From positions 1 to 9,119 of the forward strand of contig JAUWMD010000093.1 of assembly GCA_030613345.1 (NCBI GenBank): DNA of 9,119 nt. Direction: 5' to 3'. Under the pieces are notes generated by a model. It was not told the origin of the DNA. It was given only the letters and a program-made list of their open reading frames with translations, and ran no database searches. The translations under genes were made by a program, and so were the position numbers. Shown one piece after another: positions 1 through 6,147 of this stretch. Each line of letters begins with the position of its first letter. The first letter of the stretch is position 1. This stretch comes from Candidatus Krumholzibacteriota bacterium (GTDB lineage: Bacteria; Krumholzibacteriota; Krumholzibacteriia; Krumholzibacteriales; Krumholzibacteriaceae).

Positions 1-89
1 CGAGAATTGTCACAAAGGTTCCTTAGAGCCGCCATTCTGCATACGCATGACGGTAGTCATCCTGATGCTGCTGTTCAGGCCGGAATCGG

Positions 90-593
90 TCAGAACGGTA
101 ATGTGACTCCGATATTGGCGCCGACTCCGCTCATATCAACAGTTCCACCGATATCGCTATCAAGATCAGGCTCGAGATAGAGGTAGCGGAGCTCTCCGAA
201 AGCACCGAGTCCCAGGAGCGTGATCTCGATACCAGCGGCAGCGAATCCGCCGAGCGAGTTCTTCGGCGAATAGTCACCGGAGAAGATGTAATAACCGAGA
301 CCCACGCCGCCGTAGAACATTCCGAGTTTCGCGCGGCCGAATGCCTCGAGCGGAAACATGTCCAGGTTTCCTGCTTCGTCATCGCCGCTGTACCTGAGCC
401 ACGATGCGCGCGCTTCCACTGAGATGATCGGGATGATACTGAACTCGTGCTTGAGACCTAGGCCGTATCCCGAGTCAGCGTCTTTGGAATCCTGCCACTG
501 GGCAAAGATACCTATCGCATGCGCGGGTAAAACACAGAATGCAGTCAGTATCATGATAAGCGCGAAACAGGTGAAGATCCTCGTGCTTTTCAT
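90..593 (-). CDS. Small outer-membrane beta-barrel protein (hypothetical)
   Basis: This 167-residue protein has a clear Sec signal peptide: basic N-terminus (K2, R5), hydrophobic core at about 6-22, and a likely cleavage site after Ala-His-Ala (24-26). The mature part of about 141 residues is rich in Gly, Tyr and Phe. It shows alternating hydrophobic/polar stretches with glycine-rich turns, and ends in a C-terminal Phe (Leu-Pro-Phe), the typical last-strand signal recognised by the BAM machinery. A small OmpX/OmpW-like or 'outer membrane protein beta-barrel domain' fold is therefore likely; the ligand or role cannot be read from the sequence. The start is well supported: on the minus strand an AAGGAG ribosome site (601-606) lies 7 nt before the ATG. 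It is transcribed divergently from the gene at 796. No terminator is visible in the 89 bases left downstream. It could be a structural or stress-related barrel; no function is assigned. Confidence 0.8.
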   Translation of the reverse strand: MKSTRIFTCFALIMILTAFCVLPAHAIGIFAQWQDSKDADSGYGLGLKHEFSIIPIISVEARASWLRYSGDDEAGNLDMFPLEAFGRAKLGMFYGGVGLGYYIFSGDYSPKNSLGGFAAAGIEITLLGLGAFGELRYLYLEPDLDSDIGGTVDMSGVGANIGVTLPF

Positions 594-600
594 CGGTACT

Positions 601-606
601 CTCCTT
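601..606 (-). promoter_or_regulatory. Ribosome binding site of the 90-593 gene
   Basis: Read on the minus strand this is AAGGAG, 7 nt upstream of the ATG at 593. It is a near-perfect Shine-Dalgarno sequence and fixes the start of the barrel gene. Confidence 0.8.
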
Positions 607-608
607 CG

Positions 609-671
609 TTTCGGGATCAGGGGAGCTTTTTAATATTTATGGTGGATACCATAATCAAAGCGATCCCGAAA
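609..671. repeat. Nested inverted repeats in the divergent intergenic region
   Basis: The outer repeat is a perfect 10-bp pair, TTTCGGGATC at 609-618 and its reverse complement at 662-671. Inside it lies a second perfect pair, TTATGGT at 637-643 and ACCATAA at 648-654, separated by 4 bases. The two centres differ by about 5 bp, so this is not one simple hairpin. The structure sits between two divergent genes and overlaps the candidate promoter of the minus-strand gene. The inner palindrome lies almost entirely in the spacer between the proposed -35 and -10 boxes, a position where a repressor or a MerR-type activator could bind. The repeats are read directly; the regulatory role is inferred. 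Confidence 0.55.
630..658 (-). promoter_or_regulatory. Candidate sigma70-like promoter for the 90-593 gene
   Basis: On the minus strand a TTGATT box (653-658) and a TATTAA box (630-635) are separated by 17 nt; each matches four of six consensus positions. Transcription would start near 622-624, leaving a leader of about 30 nt that contains the AAGGAG site. The spacer holds the palindrome described in the repeat entry. Boxes of this quality also occur by chance in AT-rich spacers, and the host's sigma preferences are unknown. Confidence 0.35.
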
Positions 672-781
672 GTGAAGCAGAATATACGACAGCTCGCCTG
701 AATCCGGCGAATAATATGGACAAGCCGAACGGAGATATGATTACAGTTCAAAGACGTCTGACGACTGGAGCAGGAACTGTC

Positions 782-789
782 GAGGGGGA
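782..789 (+). promoter_or_regulatory. Ribosome binding site that decides the start at 796
   Basis: A GAGGGGGA purine tract touches the first ATG at 790 but ends about 7 nt before the second in-frame ATG at 796. Spacing therefore favours 796 as the true start, which also gives a cleaner signal peptide beginning Met-Lys. Confidence 0.6.
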
Positions 790-795
790 ATGGAA

Positions 796-1353
796 ATGAA
801 GGGCACATATATGGCAAGAGCTGTTCTGGCAGGTGTTTTAGCCGCAACGTTTTCGGTCTGCGCATCATGTACGTCTGAGCGGGCGCGGCCCCGCGTCCCG
901 CATGCACCGACTCTGACGGAGGCCGGAAACGCCGAGTACTCCGGAATATACGATTATGCGGTCCAGCTTGCGAACGGACAATATGAAGGAAAGCCTTTCG
1001 TTGAGGGAGGGATATCCAGGCCTTCGGTAGAGCTCGTTCCGGATCTGTTCGAGACGGGAGATCTCAACGGTGACAATTCCGAAGAAGCAGTTGTCCTTCT
1101 CGTTGAGAGTTCGGGAGGATCGGGATCGTTCATCTACATAGCTGCTCTCGCCCGAAGAGGGGGAGTGGTCGAAAACACAGGCACGAACCTTGTCGGCGAC
1201 CGTGTACAGATTCGGTCTATAGTGATCGACGGTGGAGAGATAAGGCTTGAAGTCATACAACAGGGGCCGGAAGACGCCGCGTGCTGTCCTACGCAGAAGG
1301 CCAGCAGGATCTGGGTGCTCGGCGGCAATGGTCTCGTCGAGAAGTCGTTCTAG
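796..1353 (+). CDS. Secreted protein or putative lipoprotein with CCPT motif, unknown function
   Basis: Numbered from the preferred start at 796 (185 residues; an upstream ATG at 790 would add two). Residues 1-25 form an export signal: K2 and R8, a hydrophobic stretch at 9-21, then Val-Cys-Ala-Ser-Cys. Cys25 could be lipidated, but Cys at -3 makes the lipobox non-standard, so ordinary secretion is also possible. The mature part carries a Gly-Asp-Leu-Asn-Gly-Asp segment (88-93), resembling the calcium-type loops of FG-GAP/VCBS-like proteins, followed by a hydrophobic strand and a Gly-Gly-Ser-Gly turn. Further on are a Gly-Asp-Arg-Val-Gln-Ile segment (134-139) and a vicinal cysteine pair in Cys-Cys-Pro-Thr (163-166). 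I recall the same order of motifs in uncharacterised secreted proteins of other bacteria, so this looks like a conserved family of unknown function. It appears to be a single-gene unit, followed by a probable terminator at 1417-1441. No enzyme activity can be assigned. Confidence 0.75.
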   Translation: MKGTYMARAVLAGVLAATFSVCASCTSERARPRVPHAPTLTEAGNAEYSGIYDYAVQLANGQYEGKPFVEGGISRPSVELVPDLFETGDLNGDNSEEAVVLLVESSGGSGSFIYIAALARRGGVVENTGTNLVGDRVQIRSIVIDGGEIRLEVIQQGPEDAACCPTQKASRIWVLGGNGLVEKSF

Positions 1354-1394
1354 GTGACGGGAATACTCTCCATTGCGGATCTTGCGGCCGTCAC
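1354..1394 (+). repeat. Inverted repeat directly after the stop codon
   Basis: GTGACGG at 1354-1360 starts at the base after the TAG stop and pairs perfectly with CCGTCAC at 1388-1394, with 27 nt between. There is no T-run after it, so by itself it is not a standard intrinsic terminator. It may fold in the 3' untranslated region or be chance. Confidence 0.3.
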
Positions 1395-1416
1395 TGAATC
1401 CTCGTGATGAAATTAT

Positions 1417-1441
1417 GCTGTTCGAAGACTGAACGGCTTTT
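1417..1441 (+). terminator. Probable Rho-independent terminator
   Basis: GCTGTTC (1417-1423) pairs with GAACGGC (1431-1437) to give a 7-bp stem with one G-U wobble and a 7-nt loop, immediately followed by TTTT (1438-1441) and then AATTAT. It lies 64 nt after the stop of the 796-1353 gene and before the promoter-like sequence of the next gene, as expected for the end of a transcription unit. The stem is short, so termination may be partial. Confidence 0.5.
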
Positions 1442-1450
1442 AATTATCGC

Positions 1451-1479
1451 TTTACATCACAGCCATATATGACTATTCT
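1451..1479 (+). promoter_or_regulatory. Candidate sigma70-like promoter for the 1526 operon
   Basis: A TTTACA box (1451-1456, five of six consensus positions) and a TATTCT box (1474-1479, four of six) are separated by exactly 17 nt. Transcription would start near 1486, about 40 nt before the ATG at 1526, leaving room for the AAGGAG ribosome site. Its place just after the terminator supports a new transcription unit starting here. The assignment rests on sequence match only. Confidence 0.4.
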
Positions 1480-1525
1480 CCCCCCTAAAGGTCGATAACA
1501 TTCCGGTTAAAAGGAGATTTGGATC

Positions 1526-2299
1526 ATGCGCATGGGCAACTTGGTAGTATTAATTGCGTTACTCGTTTCAATCATATCCTCAGGCTCGGTTTCTGCCGAG
1601 CTCCGGTGGCAGGCAGGCCTCAAGGGCGGAGCGAACTGGGGCAAGCTGAAAGGCGATCCGGTCAGCCTGTGGCTGGGTGGAGATGATTCCCAGCTGGCCG
1701 GTACCGTCGGGGACTTCAAGCTCGGTTTCACCGGCGGCGCTTTCCTGACTGTCTTCTTCAACGATTTCATAGGAATACAGGGCGAGGCGATGTACGTACA
1801 GAAGGGCGGAGAGGGAATGGCCTCCGGAACCATCATCTTCTATCCTGAATACGACAACCCGCGTCCCGGTTTCTTCAACGGCACGGTCTATGCCAATCTC
1901 GACTATGTAGAGTTCCCCGTTATGGCGGTATTCGAGTTCGAAGCTACCGAAGGAGGCAAGGTGCGTCTCCGCGGTATGGCCGGGCCGACATTCGCGTTCA
2001 ATGTCCACGCTCAGGCTAGACTCAAGGGACGAGCCGAGGTCGAGATGCAGGATACAAACAAACGATATTACGATGTGGACGAGAGCGAGGATATCGGGGA
2101 GCGGGTTAAGAGCTTCGAATTCGGCGTCATATTCGGTGGGGCGGTCTACTGGGATATCGGGAAGGTCGACCTGCTCATCGAGTCGAGGTGGGAGAGAGGA
2201 CTCACCTCCCTGGACAATACGACATTATACCGTGATATCTATACGAGCAACGTAAGTCTCATGTTCGGAGTAAGCGTTCCCATCGGCGGAGAACGCTGA
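1526..2299 (+). CDS. Porin-like outer-membrane beta-barrel protein
   Basis: This 257-residue protein starts with a signal peptide: hydrophobic core at about 5-18, then Ser-Val-Ser-Ala (21-24) with cleavage likely before Glu25. The mature protein opens with an Ala-Gly-Leu-Lys-Gly-Gly-Ala-Asn strand-and-turn, as in the 'outer membrane protein beta-barrel' families (PorT/OmpA-barrel-like). Amphipathic segments follow throughout: Gly-Gly-Ala-Phe-Leu, Ile-Gly-Ile-Gln-Gly-Glu-Ala-Met-Tyr, Gly-Gly-Ala-Val-Tyr, and a last strand Val-Ser-Leu-Met-Phe-Gly-Val-Ser-Val. The C-terminus is not the usual aromatic residue but has a Pro-Ile-Gly-Gly-Glu-Arg tail. An acidic, charged loop lies around 170-190. An AAGGAG site ends 9 nt before the ATG at 1526; an in-frame ATG at 1532 is possible but less well spaced. 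It heads a run of co-directional genes and ends 12 nt before the amidase gene. It may serve as an adaptor or channel; the substrate is unknown. Confidence 0.8.
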   Translation: MRMGNLVVLIALLVSIISSGSVSAELRWQAGLKGGANWGKLKGDPVSLWLGGDDSQLAGTVGDFKLGFTGGAFLTVFFNDFIGIQGEAMYVQKGGEGMASGTIIFYPEYDNPRPGFFNGTVYANLDYVEFPVMAVFEFEATEGGKVRLRGMAGPTFAFNVHAQARLKGRAEVEMQDTNKRYYDVDESEDIGERVKSFEFGVIFGGAVYWDIGKVDLLIESRWERGLTSLDNTTLYRDIYTSNVSLMFGVSVPIGGER

Positions 2300-2311
2300 T
2301 ATCGCTGACAG

Positions 2312-3967
2312 ATGCCAAAAAGCCCGCTGTTCCGTACGATCATTATTATCATCACGGCCGCGCTCGCGGCGCAGTGTACTTCTGTGGATGAAACAGCGAT
2401 AGAGAGTCGAGAGGTCGAATCCGCGGCGGGCCTGATCGATCTCCAGCTCACAAAGGCGGAGATCGACTCGATGCTCCCTGATCTCACCGATCAACTCAGG
2501 TCATATCAATCGATGAGAGAGGTGCCGGTCGAGAACGAGGTGCGCCCAGCTCTTGTTTTTAATCCCGTTCCTAGAGGACGCGGAGATTCCGGTGGCGGAG
2601 ACTTCCTGAAGGTCTCTCCGACTGATCGCAGAGAGCTGCCCGATGAAATGGAGGATCTCGCCTTCTGGACGGTCAGGGACCTCGCGGAACTGATCAGGAC
2701 CAGGCAGATAACATCGACGCAGCTTACGAAGATGTATCTCGACCGGTTGAAGATGCACGGCCCGACACTCCAGTGCATCATCACCCTGACGGAGGAACTC
2801 GCCCTCGAGCAGGCCGCGCAAGCCGACGAGGAGCTCGCATCGGGAAGATACAGGGGGCTCCTGCACGGGATACCGTACGGAGCCAAGGACCTGCTCGCCG
2901 TAAAGGGATACAGGACTACGTGGGGCGCCGAGCCGTACAGGGAACAGACGATCGACGAGACCGCCACGGTCATAAAGAAACTCGAAGAAGCGGGCGCAGT
3001 GCTCGTCGCAAAGCTCTCGCTCGGAGCGCTGGCGTGGGGGGACGTCTGGTACGGGGGAGTGACTAAGAATCCCTGGAACATCGAGCAGGGCTCGAGTGGT
3101 TCCTCCGCGGGTTCCGCTTCGGCTGCATCTGCCGGGCTGGTCGCCTTCTCGATCGGTACGGAGACGTGGGGATCGATCGTATCCCCGTGCACGAGGTGCG
3201 GAGTGACCGGGCTGAGGCCGACATTCGGCATGGTGAGCAGGACGGGCGCGATGGCGCTGAGCTGGGCGATGGACAAGATCGGCCCGATCTGCAGGAGCGT
3301 CGAGGACTGTGCCATCGTATTCGACGTGATCCGCGGCCCCGACGGTAAGGATCCGACGGTTGTCGATGCACCTTTCAGGTACGAGTATGATGAGGACATA
3401 GATCTTCTGCGGATAGGATTCCTGCCGGAAGATTTCGAAAGGGACGACTCCTTTCATCAATCTGATTCGATAGCGCTCGATGTACTGCGAGGTATGGGGA
3501 TCGACCTGATCCCGGTCGAGCTTCCCGACTATCCCGTCTATACGCTCGGTATGATACTCAGCGCCGAGGCCGCCGCGGCCTTCGACGAACTGACCAGATC
3601 GGGGAGGGACGATCTTCTCGTCAGGCAGATCAGGAACGCCTGGCCCAACGCCTTCAGGACGGCACGTTTCATCCCGGCGGTGGAATACATACAGGCCAAC
3701 AGGATCAGAGCGATGATCATGAGAGAAATGGAAGATCTCAATGTCGACATATACATAGCGCCTTCTTTCGGAGAGAACCTGCTTCTGACGAACCTGACCG
3801 GGCATCCCTGCGTCGTGCTGCCGAACGGCTTCGATGCTGAGGGCGGACCGGTTAGCATCACATTTATCGGGCAGCCGTTCGAGGAGGGAAAGCTGCTCGC
3901 GTTCGCCAGGGCGTACCAGGAAGAGACTGGTTTTCACAGGAAGCACCCTCCACGGTTTGCAAGGTAG
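2312..3967 (+). CDS. Exported amidase-signature family hydrolase
   Basis: This 551-residue member of the amidase-signature family (Ser-cisSer-Lys hydrolases acting on carboxamides) has a complete visible triad: Lys192 in Gly-Ala-Lys-Asp-Leu, cis-Ser264 in a Gly-Ser-Ser-Ala-Gly-Ser segment, and nucleophile Ser288 in Gly-Thr-Glu-Thr-Trp-Gly-Ser-Ile. The 24-residue spacing between the two serines matches fatty acid amide hydrolase. The conserved Cys-Gly-Val-Thr-Gly-Leu-Arg-Pro-Thr block follows at 296-304. Residues 6-20 form a hydrophobic export segment followed by Gln-Cys (21-22). Cys22 could be lipidated, but Gln at -1 is unusual for a lipobox. Residues 40-100 form an extension, absent from cytoplasmic GatA, before the catalytic domain starts near 116. 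There is no recognisable Shine-Dalgarno site before the ATG, which lies 12 nt after the previous stop, so translational coupling is likely. It is probably a periplasmic amidase on an unknown amide, peptide or acylated amino acid; it is not GatA, since no gatB or gatC is nearby. Confidence 0.88.
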   Translation: MPKSPLFRTIIIIITAALAAQCTSVDETAIESREVESAAGLIDLQLTKAEIDSMLPDLTDQLRSYQSMREVPVENEVRPALVFNPVPRGRGDSGGGDFLKVSPTDRRELPDEMEDLAFWTVRDLAELIRTRQITSTQLTKMYLDRLKMHGPTLQCIITLTEELALEQAAQADEELASGRYRGLLHGIPYGAKDLLAVKGYRTTWGAEPYREQTIDETATVIKKLEEAGAVLVAKLSLGALAWGDVWYGGVTKNPWNIEQGSSGSSAGSASAASAGLVAFSIGTETWGSIVSPCTRCGVTGLRPTFGMVSRTGAMALSWAMDKIGPICRSVEDCAIVFDVIRGPDGKDPTVVDAPFRYEYDEDIDLLRIGFLPEDFERDDSFHQSDSIALDVLRGMGIDLIPVELPDYPVYTLGMILSAEAAAAFDELTRSGRDDLLVRQIRNAWPNAFRTARFIPAVEYIQANRIRAMIMREMEDLNVDIYIAPSFGENLLLTNLTGHPCVVLPNGFDAEGGPVSITFIGQPFEEGKLLAFARAYQEETGFHRKHPPRFAR

Positions 3968-3990
3968 TCACGGAAAGGAAGGGAGAAAAC

Positions 3991-6081
3991 ATGAAGGGAC
4001 TAGCATCGATCGGCGGACTGCTCGGTATCTCGTTCGTGATACTGACGGCAGTGATGATATCCGGTTCCGCACTTTCGAAGCCTGGCTGGATGAAGGATTC
4101 GATGTCGAAACTCGAGAAGGAACTGACGGAGAAATACGGAACGGAGCAGAGCGCGAGGCTGGTCAAGGGAATGGACCAGGTCGCACGTTTCTGGCGCGAA
4201 GAGGACGGAGTGGCGGAGACCTTCGAGGCGTTCGTCAGAAACAATTTCGCCGGCGACGAGAAGACCCTAGACGACCTGTTCATACGCTGGGAATCCCTGC
4301 TCGAGAGCATATACGGTCACATGGGAGAGATAAGGATGGCGATGGGCAGACAGGCAGATCTCGACATCGGCCCGCTCTACCAATTCGACAGGGTGTTCGC
4401 TTCATACTCCCCGTCGGCGCACATAGCCGACGATTTCTTCAAAAACAAGCTCGCTTTTACCGTGCTTCTAAATTTTCCGCTCACGAAACTCGAGGAGAGG
4501 CTGAACGAGGGGCAGAACTGGACGAGGCGGCAATGGGCCGAAGTGAGGCTTGCCCAGTGGTTCTCAAAAAGGGTCCCGTCCGACGTGAATCTCGAGCTGG
4601 CCAGGGCATCTGCCGCCTCAGACCAGTATATCGCCGATTACAACATATGGATGCATCACCTCGTGGACGATGACGGAACCCGTCTCTTTCCGCCGAAGAT
4701 GAGGCTTCTCTCCCACTGGAACCTCAGGGACCAGATCACGGCCGATTACGGCAACAGCGAGGGAGGGCTCGAGAGGCAGAGGATGATCCAGAAGGTGATG
4801 GAGCGGATAGTCGACCAGACGATCCCCGAGATCGTCGTGAACAATCCGCACGTCGACTGGAATCCATACACCAACGAGGTGTGGCCGGCGAAGATAAATG
4901 ATTCGGATACCGAACCGCCGACCGATATACAGATCACTGCTGCCCGGGAGCCGGATACGCGCTATCGGATCTGGTTCGACACCTACAAGGCCTCGACGCT
5001 CGTCGACGAGTACTCGCCCAACGCACCGACACTGATAGCGCGAAGGTTCAACGAGGGAAGGGAGATCCCCGAGGAACAGGTCGAGGCGATGCTCGTACAG
5101 GTATGCTCGTCTCCCCTCGTTAAAAAGATCGCCGCGATGGCGAAGAAGAATCTCGGCCGAGACCTCGAGCCGTTCGACATCTGGTACACGGGATTCAGGT
5201 CTACCGGGAAATATACCGAGCCTGAACTCGACAGGATTACGAGGGAGAGATATGCCACAGCCGGGGATTTCGAAAAAGACATCGAGAGGATGCTCGTTGC
5301 GCTCGATTTCCCCGAAGACAGGGCGAAGTATCTTTCCGGCAAGATCGATGTCGAACCGGCACGGGGCTCGGGCCACGCTGCCGGCGCCGGCATGTGCTCG
5401 GCTCCGGCCCGTCTGCGCACGAGGGTCGGCGCAGAGGGGATGGACTACAAGGGATTCAACATCGCCGTCCACGAGCTCGGCCATAACGTCGAGCAGGTGC
5501 TCTCACTCTGCGATGTCGACTATTACACTTTGCAGGGAGTGCCGAACACGGCGTTCACAGAGGCGTTTGCATTCGTTTTCCAGGGCAACGACCTCATGCT
5601 GCTCGGCCTCGAGCAGGATAGCGGCGGCAGGGCCGCGGCGATGTCGATTGTTAACGAGTTCTGGATGACCGCCGAGATCGGCGCGGTGTCTCTGATCGAC
5701 ATGAAGGCCTGGCGCTGGCTGTACGAGAATCCCGACGCGACGCCTGAGGAGTTCAGGAAGGCCGTGATCGAGATCTCGAAGGATGTCTGGAACACTTACT
5801 TCGCCGATATATTCGGGAAGAAGGACGTGACTATCCTCGCCGTCTATTCGCACCTGGTCCATTCGTTTCTCTACGTGCCGGACTACGCGATCGGACATAT
5901 GATCGCCTTCCAGGTCAAGGAGCAGATGAGCGAGGCGGGAAACATCGGCGTCGAGTTCGAGAGGATGGCCGTCGCCGGAAGGATCGCGCCCGACCTGTGG
6001 ATGAAGAACGCGACGGGTAAGCCGGTAAGCGCCGACGCCCTTATAGAGGCGACAGAGAGAGCGCTCAAGGAACTTGATTAG
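3991..6081 (+). CDS. Exported HExxH zinc metallopeptidase-like protein (M2/M3/M32-like)
   Basis: This 696-residue protein has an N-terminal signal peptide (hydrophobic core at about 8-24, likely cleavage after Ala-Leu-Ser at about 29) and then a long, charged, probably helical region. The zinc motif is His494-Glu495-Leu-Gly-His498. A candidate third ligand, Glu524, lies 26 residues after His498 in Asn-Thr-Ala-Phe-Thr-Glu-Ala. This gluzincin pattern resembles M3 oligopeptidases and M2 (ACE-type) peptidases, whose Glu follows at 24-25 residues. A Trp-Arg-Trp segment (574-576) and a Val-Pro-Asp-Tyr-Ala-Ile-Gly-His block (629-636, then Ile-Ala-Phe-Gln) recall the C-terminal substrate-binding parts of M2 and M32 enzymes; Tyr632 is a candidate transition-state-stabilising residue. 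A strong AAGGAAGGGAG ribosome site ends 5 nt before the ATG. The gene follows the amidase by 23 nt and precedes tdh by 66 nt. A periplasmic peptidase or dipeptidase is likely, but the family and substrate are inferred from motifs only. Confidence 0.75.
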   Translation: MKGLASIGGLLGISFVILTAVMISGSALSKPGWMKDSMSKLEKELTEKYGTEQSARLVKGMDQVARFWREEDGVAETFEAFVRNNFAGDEKTLDDLFIRWESLLESIYGHMGEIRMAMGRQADLDIGPLYQFDRVFASYSPSAHIADDFFKNKLAFTVLLNFPLTKLEERLNEGQNWTRRQWAEVRLAQWFSKRVPSDVNLELARASAASDQYIADYNIWMHHLVDDDGTRLFPPKMRLLSHWNLRDQITADYGNSEGGLERQRMIQKVMERIVDQTIPEIVVNNPHVDWNPYTNEVWPAKINDSDTEPPTDIQITAAREPDTRYRIWFDTYKASTLVDEYSPNAPTLIARRFNEGREIPEEQVEAMLVQVCSSPLVKKIAAMAKKNLGRDLEPFDIWYTGFRSTGKYTEPELDRITRERYATAGDFEKDIERMLVALDFPEDRAKYLSGKIDVEPARGSGHAAGAGMCSAPARLRTRVGAEGMDYKGFNIAVHELGHNVEQVLSLCDVDYYTLQGVPNTAFTEAFAFVFQGNDLMLLGLEQDSGGRAAAMSIVNEFWMTAEIGAVSLIDMKAWRWLYENPDATPEEFRKAVIEISKDVWNTYFADIFGKKDVTILAVYSHLVHSFLYVPDYAIGHMIAFQVKEQMSEAGNIGVEFERMAVAGRIAPDLWMKNATGKPVSADALIEATERALKELD

Positions 6082-6147
6082 ATCGAAGCCATGTGATACT
6101 TTATCATTCGTTTCATAACTTGATGAGCGTTTGAGAAGCGGAGTGCG

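Noticed and set aside
1..89. Open frames running in from the left edge
   Set aside because: Short frames such as 2-112 stay open from the edge, but they are too short and featureless to call. No terminator hairpin with a T-run is visible either.
694..710. Short hairpin TCGCC / GGCGA in the divergent spacer
   Set aside because: The stem is only 5 bp, not followed by a T-run, and of a size expected by chance.
617..907. 96-codon minus-strand frame over the divergent intergenic region
   Set aside because: It overlaps the start of the lipoprotein gene and the promoter region of the barrel gene and has no protein-like pattern.
2501..3946. Long open frame (481 codons) on the minus strand opposite the amidase gene
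   Set aside because: It lies wholly antisense to a gene with an intact catalytic triad. Its translation is Arg/Pro-rich with no recognisable motif and no signal, as expected for a shadow frame in GC-rich coding DNA.
2312..3967. Identification of the amidase as GatA (glutamyl-tRNA amidotransferase subunit A)
   Set aside because: The protein has an export signal and an N-terminal extension, the nucleophile motif differs from GatA, and no gatB or gatC is nearby.
3834..4673. 279-codon plus-strand frame across the amidase-metallopeptidase junction
   Set aside because: It overlaps two well-supported genes in another frame and its composition (many Arg and Gly) is shadow-like.
4618..5484. 288-codon minus-strand frame opposite the metallopeptidase gene
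   Set aside because: It is antisense to the HExxH region, with no motif or ribosome site that would support it.
6082..6147. Possible terminator or internal promoter in the 66-nt gap before tdh
   Set aside because: No stem with a following T-run and no convincing pair of -35/-10 boxes could be found.
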